Source: RGIG2041 sp045578865
Lineage (GTDB): Bacteria > Bacillota > Clostridia > UBA1381 > UMGS1253
DNA length: 64,000 nucleotides
Assembly (NCBI GenBank): GCA_045578865.1
Contig: JAZNLB010000008.1
Coordinates: 1-64,000, forward strand
Direction: 5' to 3'
Shown here: piece by piece, positions 18,348 through 28,312 of the stretch
How positions within the stretch are numbered: the first letter of the stretch is position 1
Layout of the letters: the number at the start of each line of letters is the position of its first letter
The notes under the pieces: generated by a model
Databases searched by the model: none
What the model saw: only the letters and a program-made list of their open reading frames with translations
What the model was told of the DNA's origin: nothing
Program-made: the position numbers and the translations under genes

Positions 18348-18359
18348 GAACATATGTTG
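18348..18359 (+). promoter_or_regulatory. probable LexA (SOS) operator of uvrBA
   Basis: The sequence GAACATATGTTG matches 11 of 12 positions of the Gram-positive LexA core GAAC-N4-GTTC, with the favoured ATAT centre. It lies just downstream of the -10 box, where LexA would block initiation. uvrB and uvrA are classic SOS genes. Confidence 0.6.
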
Positions 18360-18397
18360 AAAAAATTTATTTATTATCTTAAAACACGGAGATGGGA

Positions 18398-20368
18398 ATG
18401 AATCAGTTTCATATTGTATCTGAATATGCGCCCACGGGTGACCAGCCCAAAGCTATCCAACAAATCTCTAATGGTATATTAAACGGATACCAAGGACAAA
18501 CGCTTCTGGGCGTTACGGGCTCGGGAAAAACTTTTACTATGGCGAATGTAATAGCGCAGGTGAATAAACCTACGCTTGTTTTGGCGCACAACAAAACGCT
18601 TGCAGCGCAATTGTGCAGTGAATTCAAGGCTTATTTTCCAAATAGTGCAGTTGAATATTTTGTTTCGTATTATGATTATTACCAACCGGAAGCATATATT
18701 CCGAACACAGATACTTATATTGAAAAAGATTCCTCTGTAAATGACGAGATTGACAAGTTGCGCCATAGCGCAACAGCGGCTCTGTTTGAGCGCAATGATG
18801 TTATTATAGTAGCAAGCGTCTCTTGTATATACGGCCTTGGCGACCCGATTGATTACAACACATTAGTTCTTTCGTTGCGTGTTGGCATGGAAAAAGGCCC
18901 GGATGAGGTTATGCGCCGACTGATAGAAATTCAGTACGAGAGAAATGATGTTGATTTTTCTCGAAGCAAATTCCGTGTGCGTGGTGATACCATTGAGATT
19001 TTTCCGTCAGACCAAAGCGAAAATGCAATTCGAGTTGAATTTTTCGGTGATGCTATTGACCGCATATCTGAAATCAATGCCCTCACGGGTGACATTTTAG
19101 GAATTCGTGAACATTGTGTCATTTTTCCTGCCTCACATTATGTTACCACAAAGGAAAAAATGGAACAGGCGATTGCGGCAATCGAGGAGGAACTGGAAGA
19201 ACGCATAGCATATTTCGAGAGCCAAAATAAATTAGTCGAAGCGCAAAGAATTGCCCAACGGACAAAATACGATATTGAAATGATGCGCGAAGTCGGATTT
19301 TGCTCAGGAATTGAAAACTATTCAAGGCATATCAGTGGACGAGATGCCGGTTCTGCGCCGTTTACGCTGATGGATTATTTTCCGCAAGACTTTTTACTAA
19401 TTGTCGATGAGTCACATGTTACAATTCCACAGGTTCGTGCGATGTATGCCGGCGACCGATCAAGAAAGCAATCCTTGGTAGAGTATGGCTTTCGTCTGCC
19501 TTCGGCATACGATAATCGACCGCTTAATTTTGATGAATTTGAAGAGCACATCCATCAGGTTGTGTTTGTTTCGGCGACGCCGGCAATTTATGAGCAAAAC
19601 CATTCTGCTCAAATTGTTGAACAAATTATACGGCCTACGGGTTTGCTGGATCCCGAAATCTTTGTGCGCCCGGTAAAGACGCAAATCGAAGATTTAATTG
19701 GCGAAATAAACAAACGAGCTGAGCGTTCGGAGCGTGTTTTGGTGACAACGATGACAAAAAGAATGGCAGAAGACTTAACCGCTTATATGGAAGAACTCGG
19801 TATCAAAGTGACATATATGCATTCGGATGTGCACACAATTGAAAGAATGAAAATTATCAACAATTTGAGAAGTGGCGTATATGATGTATTAGTCGGCATT
19901 AACTTGCTTCGAGAAGGCTTGGACTTGCCGGAAGTTTCGTTGGTTGCAATATTGGATGCTGACAAAGAAGGTTTTTTGCGAAATGAAACATCTCTTATAC
20001 AAACGATCGGTCGAGCAGCAAGAAATGCACACGGACAAGTTATTATGTATGCAGAACATATCACAGAGTCGATGCAACGCGCCATTGATGAAACAAATCG
20101 TCGCAGGGATATGCAACAGGCATATAACAAGGCACACGGTATAGTGCCAAAAACAATTGTTAAGTCGATTCGCGAAGTTATCGAAGCTACCAAATCCTAT
20201 AAAGCCGATGAAGCTGTACAGAAATCCAAGGATTCTGATACGAAACAGCAAATTTTAGAATTAACAGAAGAAATGAATCTGGCTGTGAAAAATCTGGATT
20301 TTGAACGCGCTGCATATTTGCGTGATAAAATTTTTGAGATTAAATTAAAGGTGAATTTAGATGGGTAA
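18398..20368 (+). CDS. uvrB: excinuclease ABC subunit UvrB
   Basis: Damage-verification helicase of nucleotide excision repair. The 656-residue protein has Walker A GVTGSGKT (about 41-48), the YYDYYQPEAYIP beta-hairpin that probes DNA (about 91-102), DESH (Walker B), SATP, the motif VI region QTIGRAARN, and a C-terminal UVR domain (about 620-656) for UvrC contact. ATG 18398 is chosen because GGAG lies 6 bases upstream; ATG 18392 directly abuts that site. uvrA overlaps by 8 bases. A LexA-type box in the promoter suggests SOS induction. Confidence 0.97.
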   Translation: MNQFHIVSEYAPTGDQPKAIQQISNGILNGYQGQTLLGVTGSGKTFTMANVIAQVNKPTLVLAHNKTLAAQLCSEFKAYFPNSAVEYFVSYYDYYQPEAYIPNTDTYIEKDSSVNDEIDKLRHSATAALFERNDVIIVASVSCIYGLGDPIDYNTLVLSLRVGMEKGPDEVMRRLIEIQYERNDVDFSRSKFRVRGDTIEIFPSDQSENAIRVEFFGDAIDRISEINALTGDILGIREHCVIFPASHYVTTKEKMEQAIAAIEEELEERIAYFESQNKLVEAQRIAQRTKYDIEMMREVGFCSGIENYSRHISGRDAGSAPFTLMDYFPQDFLLIVDESHVTIPQVRAMYAGDRSRKQSLVEYGFRLPSAYDNRPLNFDEFEEHIHQVVFVSATPAIYEQNHSAQIVEQIIRPTGLLDPEIFVRPVKTQIEDLIGEINKRAERSERVLVTTMTKRMAEDLTAYMEELGIKVTYMHSDVHTIERMKIINNLRSGVYDVLVGINLLREGLDLPEVSLVAILDADKEGFLRNETSLIQTIGRAARNAHGQVIMYAEHITESMQRAIDETNRRRDMQQAYNKAHGIVPKTIVKSIREVIEATKSYKADEAVQKSKDSDTKQQILELTEEMNLAVKNLDFERAAYLRDKIFEIKLKVNLDG

Positions 20369-23186
20369 GGAAAACATTGTAATCAAAGGTGCACGCGTGC
20401 ACAATTTAAAAAATATTGATGTAACGATACCGAGAGACAAATTGGTTGTTGTAACCGGACTGAGCGGTTCCGGTAAATCTTCTTTAGCTTTTGATACTAT
20501 CTACGCCGAGGGGCAACGCAGATATATTGAATCGTTGTCATCTTACGCCAGAATGTTTCTTGGCAGAATGGATAAACCTGATGTGGATATGATTGAGGGG
20601 CTTTCGCCTGCAATCAGCATAGATCAAAAGACTACAAATAAAAACCCAAGATCCACCGTGGGTACGGTCACGGAAATATACGATCACCTCAGACTGTTGT
20701 ATGCACATATTGGTATTCCTCATTGTCCGGTATGCGGAAAGGAGATTTCAAAACAGACGGTTGATCAAATTATTGAGAGTATTCTTACCATGCCGGAGCA
20801 GACAAAATTTATGATTCTTGCACCGGTTGTGCGTGCTAAAAAGGGTGAGCATCAGAAGGTTTTTGCAGATGCAAAAAAAGGTGGATATGTCCGTGTACGC
20901 GTTGATGGCAGCATATATGACTTATCTGAAAATATTGATTTGGACAAAAACAAAAAGCATGCCATTGAAATTGTTATAGACCGATTGATTATGAAACCGG
21001 ATATTCGTCGGCGCTTGGCTGACTCCGTTGAAGCGGCACTTAAAATCGGTGAAGGCCTAGTTATCGTTTCGGTTATTGGTGGGGAAGACATGTTGTTTTC
21101 GCAAAATTATGCTTGTGAAGATTGCGGAATTAACATGGAAGAATTAACGCCACGCTCATTTTCGTTTAATTCTCCGTTCGGAGCTTGCCCTGAATGTGAC
21201 GGCCTTGGATTTACCATGAAAGTTGATCCGGATTTGGTTGTGCGTGATGAAAACAAAAGCATAAATGAGGGTGCTGTTGCTGTCAGTGGTTGGATGGCAC
21301 CGCACATTGAGGAAAGCACGGCTGCATCTTACTACCGTGCACTTGCAAAAGCGTATAATTTCAGTTTGGATGTTCCGTTCAAAGATTTAAATGAGCAAGC
21401 TAAAAACATCATTCTCTACGGCACAAACGGTAAACAAGTGCTAGTTGAATATTCCGGCAAACACGGTAAAAGCGAGTATTATACAGATTTTGAAGGTCTG
21501 GTGAATAATTTACAACGCAGATACCGTGAGACGACCTCGGATTGGGCACGCTCTGAAATCGAAGGTTATATGACCAATCACCGCTGCAGCAGCTGCGATG
21601 GCAGAAGGTTAAAACCGCAAATATTGGCTGTAACCATCGGAGGATTAAATATTATTGAACTTTGTGATTTGTCTGTTGGGCAGCAAATTGCATTTTTCGA
21701 GCAACTGCAACTGACTGAAAGAGAAGAAAAAATCGGCAATCAAATTATCAAGGAAATAATATGCAGACTACAATTTTTAAAAGATGTGGGCCTTGGATAT
21801 TTGACCCTTTCTAGAAGTGCCGGTACACTATCTGGCGGAGAATCCCAACGCATTCGCCTTGCAACACAGATTGGCTCCGGGCTGGTAGGCGTATTGTATA
21901 TCCTTGATGAACCGAGCATTGGTTTACATCAGCGTGATAATGAAAAGTTGATTGCCACCCTCATGCGCTTGCGCGATGCCGGCAATACTTTGATTGTAGT
22001 CGAGCACGATGAAGACACAATGTACGCCGCTGACCATATTATTGATGTCGGCCCTGGCGCAGGCATACACGGCGGAGAGATAGTGGCACAAGGTGATGTG
22101 GAGGAAATTAAAGCAGTTGTCGGTTCGCATACAGGCGATTATTTAAGCGGCCGTAAATCTATACCTATTCCGAAAGTTCGCCGAAAAGGCAATGGTGCGT
22201 TTTTGCAAATTATAGGCGCTGTAGAAAACAATTTGAAGAGCATTGATGTCAAGATTCCACTCGGAACTTTTAATTGCGTGACCGGTGTTTCCGGTTCTGG
22301 AAAATCGTCGCTTGTTAATGAAATATTGTACAAATATCTTGCGCGCGAACTAAATCATGCAAAAACGAAAAATGGTAAAGTGAAACAGATTTTAGGACTG
22401 GAGCATTTAGATAAAGTTATAAATATTGACCAATCGCCGATCGGAAGAACGCCTAGGTCTAATCCGGCAACTTATACCGGTTTATTTTCGGATATTCGCG
22501 AGTTGTTTGCAAGTACGATTGAAGCAAAAATGCGCGGCTATAACGCCGGTAGATTCAGCTTTAATGTCAAAGGCGGCCGTTGTGAAGCTTGTAGCGGTGA
22601 CGGTATAATTCAGATTGAAATGAACTTTTTGCCGGATGTATATGTACCTTGTGAGGTATGTAAGGGCAAACGCTACGCCAAGGAAACTCTCGAAGTTAAA
22701 TATAAAGGCAAGAATATTCATGAGGTTCTCGAAATGACGGTAGAAGAAGCATTGAGTTTCTTTGAAAACATACCTAAAATCACAAGAAAGATCCAAACCC
22801 TTTACGATGTCGGCCTTGGATATATAAAACTTGGACAACCATCCACAACACTCTCCGGCGGCGAAGCGCAACGCGTAAAGTTGGCAACGGAACTTTGCAA
22901 ACGCTCCACAGGCAAGACGATCTACATTTTGGATGAGCCAACTACCGGCTTGCATATTGCTGATGTTCACAGATTGCTCGATGTTTTACAGCGTTTGCTC
23001 GAAAATGGAAATACCATGTTGGTCATTGAGCATAATATCGATGTAATTAAAACAGCGGATTATATCATTGACCTTGGACCTGAAGGTGGAGATGCCGGCG
23101 GACAGGTTTTGTGTTGCGGCACACCGGAAGAAGTTGCAAAATGCAGTGCGTCAGCGACGGGTGTGTATTTAAATAAAATTTTATAG
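20361..23186 (+). CDS. uvrA: excinuclease ABC subunit UvrA
   Basis: Damage-sensing ABC ATPase of nucleotide excision repair. The 941-residue product has two ABC modules: Walker A GLSGSGKSS at 33-41 and GVSGSGKSS near 641-649, with signatures LSGGESQRI and LSGGEAQRV. Zinc modules are visible (CPVCG/CEDCG and CEACSGDG...CEVCKG). The start overlaps uvrB by 8 bases behind a GAAGGTG site, so the two are translated together. Length and motifs are normal. Confidence 0.97.
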   Translation: MGKENIVIKGARVHNLKNIDVTIPRDKLVVVTGLSGSGKSSLAFDTIYAEGQRRYIESLSSYARMFLGRMDKPDVDMIEGLSPAISIDQKTTNKNPRSTVGTVTEIYDHLRLLYAHIGIPHCPVCGKEISKQTVDQIIESILTMPEQTKFMILAPVVRAKKGEHQKVFADAKKGGYVRVRVDGSIYDLSENIDLDKNKKHAIEIVIDRLIMKPDIRRRLADSVEAALKIGEGLVIVSVIGGEDMLFSQNYACEDCGINMEELTPRSFSFNSPFGACPECDGLGFTMKVDPDLVVRDENKSINEGAVAVSGWMAPHIEESTAASYYRALAKAYNFSLDVPFKDLNEQAKNIILYGTNGKQVLVEYSGKHGKSEYYTDFEGLVNNLQRRYRETTSDWARSEIEGYMTNHRCSSCDGRRLKPQILAVTIGGLNIIELCDLSVGQQIAFFEQLQLTEREEKIGNQIIKEIICRLQFLKDVGLGYLTLSRSAGTLSGGESQRIRLATQIGSGLVGVLYILDEPSIGLHQRDNEKLIATLMRLRDAGNTLIVVEHDEDTMYAADHIIDVGPGAGIHGGEIVAQGDVEEIKAVVGSHTGDYLSGRKSIPIPKVRRKGNGAFLQIIGAVENNLKSIDVKIPLGTFNCVTGVSGSGKSSLVNEILYKYLARELNHAKTKNGKVKQILGLEHLDKVINIDQSPIGRTPRSNPATYTGLFSDIRELFASTIEAKMRGYNAGRFSFNVKGGRCEACSGDGIIQIEMNFLPDVYVPCEVCKGKRYAKETLEVKYKGKNIHEVLEMTVEEALSFFENIPKITRKIQTLYDVGLGYIKLGQPSTTLSGGEAQRVKLATELCKRSTGKTIYILDEPTTGLHIADVHRLLDVLQRLLENGNTMLVIEHNIDVIKTADYIIDLGPEGGDAGGQVLCCGTPEEVAKCSASATGVYLNKIL

Positions 23187-23199
23187 TCAGGTGATTACT

Positions 23200-23736
23200 T
23201 TGCAAAACGGATTAATTCATGTTTATATTGGAGATGGAAAAGGGAAGTCTACGGCGGCTTTTGGACTTGCACTGCGTTGCTACGGCTGTGGCGGGCGCGT
23301 ACAAGTACTGCAATTTTTAAAAACGCGTTTGTCCGGAGAGGTCAGCGCCGTTGAAAATCTTTCAGATGACCGCTTCTTGGTTCTTAGATTTGAAAACGAG
23401 CATGGTATAATATTTAATGATGCTCGACCACAAGATTTAGAATGCCTAAAAAAAGATGTTCAAACCGCATATGCAAGTGCATATTCATCTGCAATAAGCG
23501 GGAAATGGGATTTGCTTGTGCTTGATGAAATTTTGTGGGCTTTACATTTTGAATTGATTTCATTAGAACAACTGCTAAGTTTAATGCGGGATAAAAGCGC
23601 ATCTACTGAGTTGGTTTTAACAGGTGGTTATGCACCGGAAGCTGTATTACAACATGCAGACTATATTACACAGATGTGTTGCAAGCGTCATCCTTATCAA
23701 AAAGGTATTGAAGCAAGAAAATACATTGAATTTTAA
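23200..23736 (+). CDS. cobO: cob(I)yrinic acid a,c-diamide adenosyltransferase (CobO/CobA type)
   Basis: Transfers the adenosyl group of ATP to cob(I)alamin or its precursors. The 178-residue sequence has the P-loop GDGKGKST at about residues 10-17, the LDEILWAL Walker B-like stretch, ELVLTGGYAP and the C-terminal HPYQKGIEARK motif of the family. The start is uncertain: TTG 23200 follows an AGGTGA site, while an in-frame GTG at 23191 overlaps it. It lies 13 bases after uvrA and 13 before the next gene, with no other cobalamin genes nearby, so it may serve salvage of imported corrinoid. That last point is inference. Confidence 0.85.
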   Translation: MQNGLIHVYIGDGKGKSTAAFGLALRCYGCGGRVQVLQFLKTRLSGEVSAVENLSDDRFLVLRFENEHGIIFNDARPQDLECLKKDVQTAYASAYSSAISGKWDLLVLDEILWALHFELISLEQLLSLMRDKSASTELVLTGGYAPEAVLQHADYITQMCCKRHPYQKGIEARKYIEF

Positions 23737-23749
23737 AGGGGGCATTATA

Positions 23750-24586
23750 ATGGATAATAACAGATATAAAGATTTTGATGAAGAATCCAGATTAGAGCGA
23801 GAAAATGAAAAGCGAGGCGTATTTGCGTATGCAGATATTGTGTTTAATAAATTCCTGCCACTGATGAATATTAACTTCCTTTATCTTGCATTTTCTTTGC
23901 CGTATATTCTATTTTTATTTTGGTTATCCCCGGTAAATGCAAGCAGTTTGTCGAGAATGAGCGTTTCCGTTGCACAAACACTTGCTGAGTTTACCGCAAG
24001 GCAAGAAATGTTGACGGATATCATTTTACGCGCATTGTTTGTTGTATGTATAATTGTTTTGTGGGGTAGTGGCCCTGCATCTGCCGGTATTGCATACATA
24101 TTACGCAATTATTCCAGACGCGAGCACGCATGGGTTTGGGCAGACTATATTTATGCGATTCGTGAGAATTTCGGTCAAAGTATTATTGTGTTGGCTGTTG
24201 ATGTTTTAGTAATTTTCCTCTCTACAACCGCTTTGAATTTTTACACAACTATGCTTAGCGGCTCTATGCTGACATACATCTATGTCGTGTTTGCAATATT
24301 ACTGTTAATCTATACATTTATGCATTTTTATTTATATCAATTTATGGTAACTTATAAAGATAAAATACATCAGATTTACAGAAACGCATTTGCTTTTTCT
24401 ATAATTAAATTGATACCGAATTTATTATTGTTTTTTGGAAACATTGCAATAATTTGCGCCCTGTTTAATTACATTCAACTGTTTGCATTGGTTCCGTTTG
24501 TGATTATACTTACGATTTTAATGGCTTTGTCTATTCATTTTTACAGTTCCAGAGCCATTGCAAGATTTGTGGAAAAACAACTTTGA
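23750..24586 (+). CDS. YesL-like (DUF624) multi-pass membrane protein
   Basis: Function unknown. The 278-residue protein starts with about 28 charged residues (DEESRLERENEKR), followed by five or six hydrophobic segments: about 43-64, 94-116, 140-165, 170-192, 215-235 and 240-260. The motif around VFNKFLPLMNINFLYL resembles the N-terminal part of DUF624/YesL proteins, which often sit near carbohydrate genes, though none are here. GGGGG lies 7 bases before ATG 23750. It is tightly linked to cobO and probably ends the uvrBA transcript. No terminator hairpin is visible behind it. Confidence 0.6.
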   Translation: MDNNRYKDFDEESRLERENEKRGVFAYADIVFNKFLPLMNINFLYLAFSLPYILFLFWLSPVNASSLSRMSVSVAQTLAEFTARQEMLTDIILRALFVVCIIVLWGSGPASAGIAYILRNYSRREHAWVWADYIYAIRENFGQSIIVLAVDVLVIFLSTTALNFYTTMLSGSMLTYIYVVFAILLLIYTFMHFYLYQFMVTYKDKIHQIYRNAFAFSIIKLIPNLLLFFGNIAIICALFNYIQLFALVPFVIILTILMALSIHFYSSRAIARFVEKQL

Positions 24587-24620
24587 AATATTAATATTTT
24601 GTTAAAGTACAAAATTTTTC

Positions 24621-24648
24621 TTGCATAATCAAGATAGTGTGTTATACT
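24621..24648 (+). promoter_or_regulatory. promoter of citrate synthase-tatD
   Basis: TTGCAT (24621-24626) and TATACT (24643-24648), 16-base spacing, ahead of the GGAGGAG ribosome site at 24669. Confidence 0.55.
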
Positions 24649-24681
24649 TATTATATTTATAAAAGAATGGAGGAGAGCGTT

Positions 24682-26037
24682 GTGGAAATGAACAACTCAT
24701 CCGGCGTTGCGTCTTTGTTTGACGCTATGAAAGATGCGTATAGTCCGCTAAATCGAGAGCTTTACGATAAATATAATGTTAAAAGAGGTTTGAGGCGTAA
24801 TGACGGAACCGGTGTTATGGCCGGTCTTACATCCATAGGTGATGTAAAAGGTTATTACATAGAAGACGGCGAAAAAATACCTTGCGAGGGCAGACTGCGT
24901 TATAGAGGCATCGATGTTCGTGAAATTGTAAACGGTTGCAAGGCAGATGGCCGTTACGGTTTTGAAGAAGTGATCTACTTGCTTTTATCCAGCAGACTTC
25001 CTGAAAAAGAGGAGTTGGAATCATTTTCAAGACTGTTAGGCGAATTTCGTGATTTGCCTGATGGTTTTGCTGAGGATATGATAATGCGCGCGCCGAGTAG
25101 TGATATTATGAATAAGTTAGCCCGTTGCGTGTTGGCGAGTTATTCTTATGATAAAAATCCGGATGATACCAGGTTTGCAAATATGCTGCGCCAATCTATT
25201 GAACTCATTTCGCGTTTTCCGACAATGGTTGCATACGGCTATCAGGCAAAACGACATTATCATGACGGACAGAGTTTGTATATCCACAGTCCGCGTCCGG
25301 AGTTGTCCACTGCTGAAAACTTTTTATATATGCTTCGACCGGATAATAAGTTTGAACGAATTGAAGCTGAAATTCTCGACCTTGCGTTTATTTTGCATGC
25401 AGAACATGGCGGTGGTAATAACTCAGCATTTACAACTCGTGTGCTTGCATCCTCCGGTACGGATACCTATTCTGCGATTGCGGCGGCAGTCGGCTCTTTG
25501 AAAGGACCGAAACATGGTGGCGCAAATCATAAGGTTATAGGTATGATTCATGATTTTAAAGATAATTTAACAGATATTAATGACGAAGAACAGGTTTGCG
25601 CGCATATCCGTAAGTTGTTCCGCAAAGAATCCTATGACAAAAGCGGGTTGGTATACGGTATGGGACACGCGATTTATACTTTGTCCGATCCTCGTGAGGT
25701 TATGCTCAAAGAAAAAGCTAGAGAGCTTGCACAAAAGCGCGGCATGATGGAAGAGTTTCGTCTTTACGAGTTGATTGAAAAGAACACACCGGCAATTTTT
25801 ATTGAAGAGAAAAAAATCAATAAACCAATATGTGCAAATGTCGATTTGTATTCCGGTTTTGTATATAAAATGTTAAATTTGCCGGAAGAACTATACACTC
25901 CAATTTTTGCGATTTCCAGAATTGTAGGGTGGTGTGCACATAGAATTGAAGAAGTAATTTCAAATGATAAAATCATCCGCCCTGCTTATAAATCTGTTAT
26001 CAAATCCAAAGAATACAAACCGTTAAAGGATAGATAG
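24682..26037 (+). CDS. citrate (or 2-methylcitrate) synthase
   Basis: Condenses acetyl-CoA with oxaloacetate. The 451-residue product carries the catalytic blocks HAEHGGGNNSAF, the GPKHGGANHKV motif (active-site His) and GMGHAIYTLSDPR (His of the third motif). The long form of about 450 residues is typical of anaerobic Firmicutes. I start at GTG 24682, with GGAGG 8 bases upstream; ATG 24688 is 14 bases away. No aconitase or isocitrate dehydrogenase is in the window, so a role in 2-oxoglutarate/glutamate supply is likely but not shown. tatD follows two bases after the stop. Confidence 0.9.
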   Translation: MEMNNSSGVASLFDAMKDAYSPLNRELYDKYNVKRGLRRNDGTGVMAGLTSIGDVKGYYIEDGEKIPCEGRLRYRGIDVREIVNGCKADGRYGFEEVIYLLLSSRLPEKEELESFSRLLGEFRDLPDGFAEDMIMRAPSSDIMNKLARCVLASYSYDKNPDDTRFANMLRQSIELISRFPTMVAYGYQAKRHYHDGQSLYIHSPRPELSTAENFLYMLRPDNKFERIEAEILDLAFILHAEHGGGNNSAFTTRVLASSGTDTYSAIAAAVGSLKGPKHGGANHKVIGMIHDFKDNLTDINDEEQVCAHIRKLFRKESYDKSGLVYGMGHAIYTLSDPREVMLKEKARELAQKRGMMEEFRLYELIEKNTPAIFIEEKKINKPICANVDLYSGFVYKMLNLPEELYTPIFAISRIVGWCAHRIEEVISNDKIIRPAYKSVIKSKEYKPLKDR

Positions 26038-26039
26038 GG

Positions 26040-26816
26040 ATGTTATTTGATACACATGCACATTTAAACGATGCTCGTTTTGATGAAGATCGGGATACAA
26101 TAATTCAAAATTGCCTTTCGCAAAATGTCGGTTTGATTTTAAATATCGGCTGTTGTTTAAAATCTTCGCGTGAGAGTATTGAGCTGGCAAAAAAATATCC
26201 GCAAATATATGCAACAGTAGGCGTACATCCGCATGATGCTAAAGAATTAAATGAGGCGGAATTGAATAACCTTAGGGCGCTTGCCGGCGAGGATAAGGTA
26301 TGTGCAATCGGCGAGATAGGCTTAGATTATTACTATGATAATTCACCACGCGATGTACAAAGGTATTGGTTTGAAAGGCAACTTGCTTTTGCGGTTGAAG
26401 CCAACATGCCGGTAGTGATTCATAACAGAGACGCACATAAAGATTGTTTGGATATTCTTCGCAAATTTGATTTGAGTAAAAACAGTGGTACATTGCATTG
26501 TTTTTCCGGGAGCGTTGAAATCGCAAGAGAAATATTGAAGATGGGACTGTATATTTCAGTCGGTGGTGCGCTTACATTTAAAAACGCCAACCGCATCAAT
26601 GATGTTGTGCGAGAAGTGCCGCTCGAACGGCTTTTGATAGAAACGGATTGCCCGTATTTATCTCCGGAGCCTTTCAGAGGGAAGAGAAACGACCCTTCTA
26701 AAACAATCTATGTAGCGCAAAAGATTGCTGAAATAAAAGGCATGGATGTTGATGATGTTGTAAAACAAACCATGAAAAACGGATGTGAATTATTTAAAAT
26801 CAAAGCCCCGATATAA
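26040..26816 (+). CDS. tatD: TatD family metal-dependent hydrolase (DNase)
   Basis: A 258-residue TIM-barrel hydrolase of the TatD family, which in studied members are metal-dependent DNases or exonucleases. Motifs in order: DTHAHLND (two metal His), the GEIGLDYYYD block with the bridging Glu, VVIHNRDAH, LHCFSGS and the ETDCPYLSPEPFRGKRNDP stretch with the last metal Asp. The start is two bases after the citrate synthase stop, behind AAAGGATAGGG. A strong shared terminator follows. Confidence 0.93.
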   Translation: MLFDTHAHLNDARFDEDRDTIIQNCLSQNVGLILNIGCCLKSSRESIELAKKYPQIYATVGVHPHDAKELNEAELNNLRALAGEDKVCAIGEIGLDYYYDNSPRDVQRYWFERQLAFAVEANMPVVIHNRDAHKDCLDILRKFDLSKNSGTLHCFSGSVEIAREILKMGLYISVGGALTFKNANRINDVVREVPLERLLIETDCPYLSPEPFRGKRNDPSKTIYVAQKIAEIKGMDVDDVVKQTMKNGCELFKIKAPI

Positions 26817-26829
26817 ATACTAACAACAC

Positions 26830-26876
26830 AAAGGACCATTATGGTAGTTATTTTACTTCTGCCATAATGGTCCTTT
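26830..26876. terminator. bidirectional terminator between tatD and radA
   Basis: An 18-bp stem (26830-26847 with 26859-26876, one wobble) has a T-run on both sides and lies between two converging genes. Confidence 0.9.
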
Positions 26877-26907
26877 TTTACCGAACTTGTGCAAATAATC
26901 CGGTCTT

Positions 26908-28284
26908 TTATTTTTCTCTGATATAAGATAATGCTTCGATAACACTGCCGGCATATATAAGTTCTACATTGGTTCGAAAGTTTTTTAAACCGGACTGGTT
27001 ATTTTTGGGTAGTATGCATTTTTTAAAACCGAGCTTTTCGATTTCGGATATGCGTTTTTCAATATGATTCACGCCTCGCAGTTCACCGGTTAAACCGACT
27101 TCTCCAATCAATGCCGTATCCTCGGGAATAACGAAATTTCTGTAGCCGGAGGCAAGGGAACATACAATACCCAAGTCAGCTGCCGGCTCATCAATACGAA
27201 CACCACCGACAACATTTACATATGAATCCTGAGAGGACATATTCATGCCAACGCGTTTTTCTAAAACCGCAAGTAACATTGCAACTCGATTGTGGTCCAC
27301 ACCGTTTGCGCTTCGACGCGGTGCGGCAAAAGAGGTAGTTGCCACCAAAGATTGTATTTCAGCAAGAAGAGGACGACTGCCTTCCATCGCGCAGATTACA
27401 GCTGTACCCGCAACATTTTTAGGGCGGCCTTCCAGCAAAGCCAAAGAAGGGTTTTCAACTTGAATCAAGCCACTTTCTCGCATCTCAAATACGCCAATTT
27501 CGTTCGTAGAACCGAAACGATTTTTTACCCCTCTCAATATGCGATAATTCTGGTGACGCTCGCCTTCAAAATATAAGACGCAGTCTACCATATGCTCCAA
27601 CACTTTCGGCCCGGCAATTCCACCATCTTTGGTTACATGTCCGACAACGAGGATGGTGATGCCGTTTTCTTTTGCTTTACGCATCAAGGTCATCGTAACC
27701 TCTCGCACCTGAGATACACTTCCAGGAGCAGCATTGATTTCCGGAGCATACATCGTTTGAATAGAGTCGATGATGACAAATCCTGGCTTTGTGTCGGAAA
27801 TGTTTTTGAGAACAGACTCCATATTCACCTGTGAAACGATTAGCAATTTTTCTGAATGAATATTTAATCTTTCAGCTCTCGTTTTTAATTGTTTTTCTGA
27901 TTCCTCGCCGGATACATACAACACGGTCCCGCTTTCTGCCAAGGAATCACATATCTGTAAAAGCAGGGTGGATTTACCAATGCCGGGGTCGCCGCCAATT
28001 AAAATCAGAGAGCCAGTAACAAGCCCGCCACCAAGAACGCGATCTAGCTCTGACAGGCCTGTAGAATTTCGGATTTCATCCGTTATTGTAATGTCTTTAA
28101 GCTTTGATGGTTCTGTAGCGGTTCCAAGCGATAACGCTCCTTTTTTGCTTGCGTTTTTCGAAACACCTGTAACAACGGTTTCTTCAACCAAAGTGTTCCA
28201 AGCGCCACAAGCCGGACATTTACCATACCATTTTGCTGTCTCATTACCACAGTCGCTACAAAAAAATACTGTTTTATTTTTCAT
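26908..28284 (-). CDS. radA: DNA repair protein RadA
   Basis: RecA-like ATPase that drives branch migration during recombination. The 458-residue product has an N-terminal C4 zinc finger (CSDCG...CPACG, residues 9-29), Walker A GGDPGIGKST (about 97-106), the RadA-specific KNRFG motif (about 256-260) and a C-terminal Lon-protease-like domain with the VGGVRIDEPAADL stretch. The ribosome site is weak (AAAGGT, 9 bases). It converges with tatD and lies downstream of the propeller gene, from which a terminator separates it; it may have its own promoter that I cannot pick out. Confidence 0.96.
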   Translation of the reverse strand: MKNKTVFFCSDCGNETAKWYGKCPACGAWNTLVEETVVTGVSKNASKKGALSLGTATEPSKLKDITITDEIRNSTGLSELDRVLGGGLVTGSLILIGGDPGIGKSTLLLQICDSLAESGTVLYVSGEESEKQLKTRAERLNIHSEKLLIVSQVNMESVLKNISDTKPGFVIIDSIQTMYAPEINAAPGSVSQVREVTMTLMRKAKENGITILVVGHVTKDGGIAGPKVLEHMVDCVLYFEGERHQNYRILRGVKNRFGSTNEIGVFEMRESGLIQVENPSLALLEGRPKNVAGTAVICAMEGSRPLLAEIQSLVATTSFAAPRRSANGVDHNRVAMLLAVLEKRVGMNMSSQDSYVNVVGGVRIDEPAADLGIVCSLASGYRNFVIPEDTALIGEVGLTGELRGVNHIEKRISEIEKLGFKKCILPKNNQSGLKNFRTNVELIYAGSVIEALSYIREK

Positions 28285-28312
28285 AATATTTTACCTTTAT
28301 ATATATAAAAAT

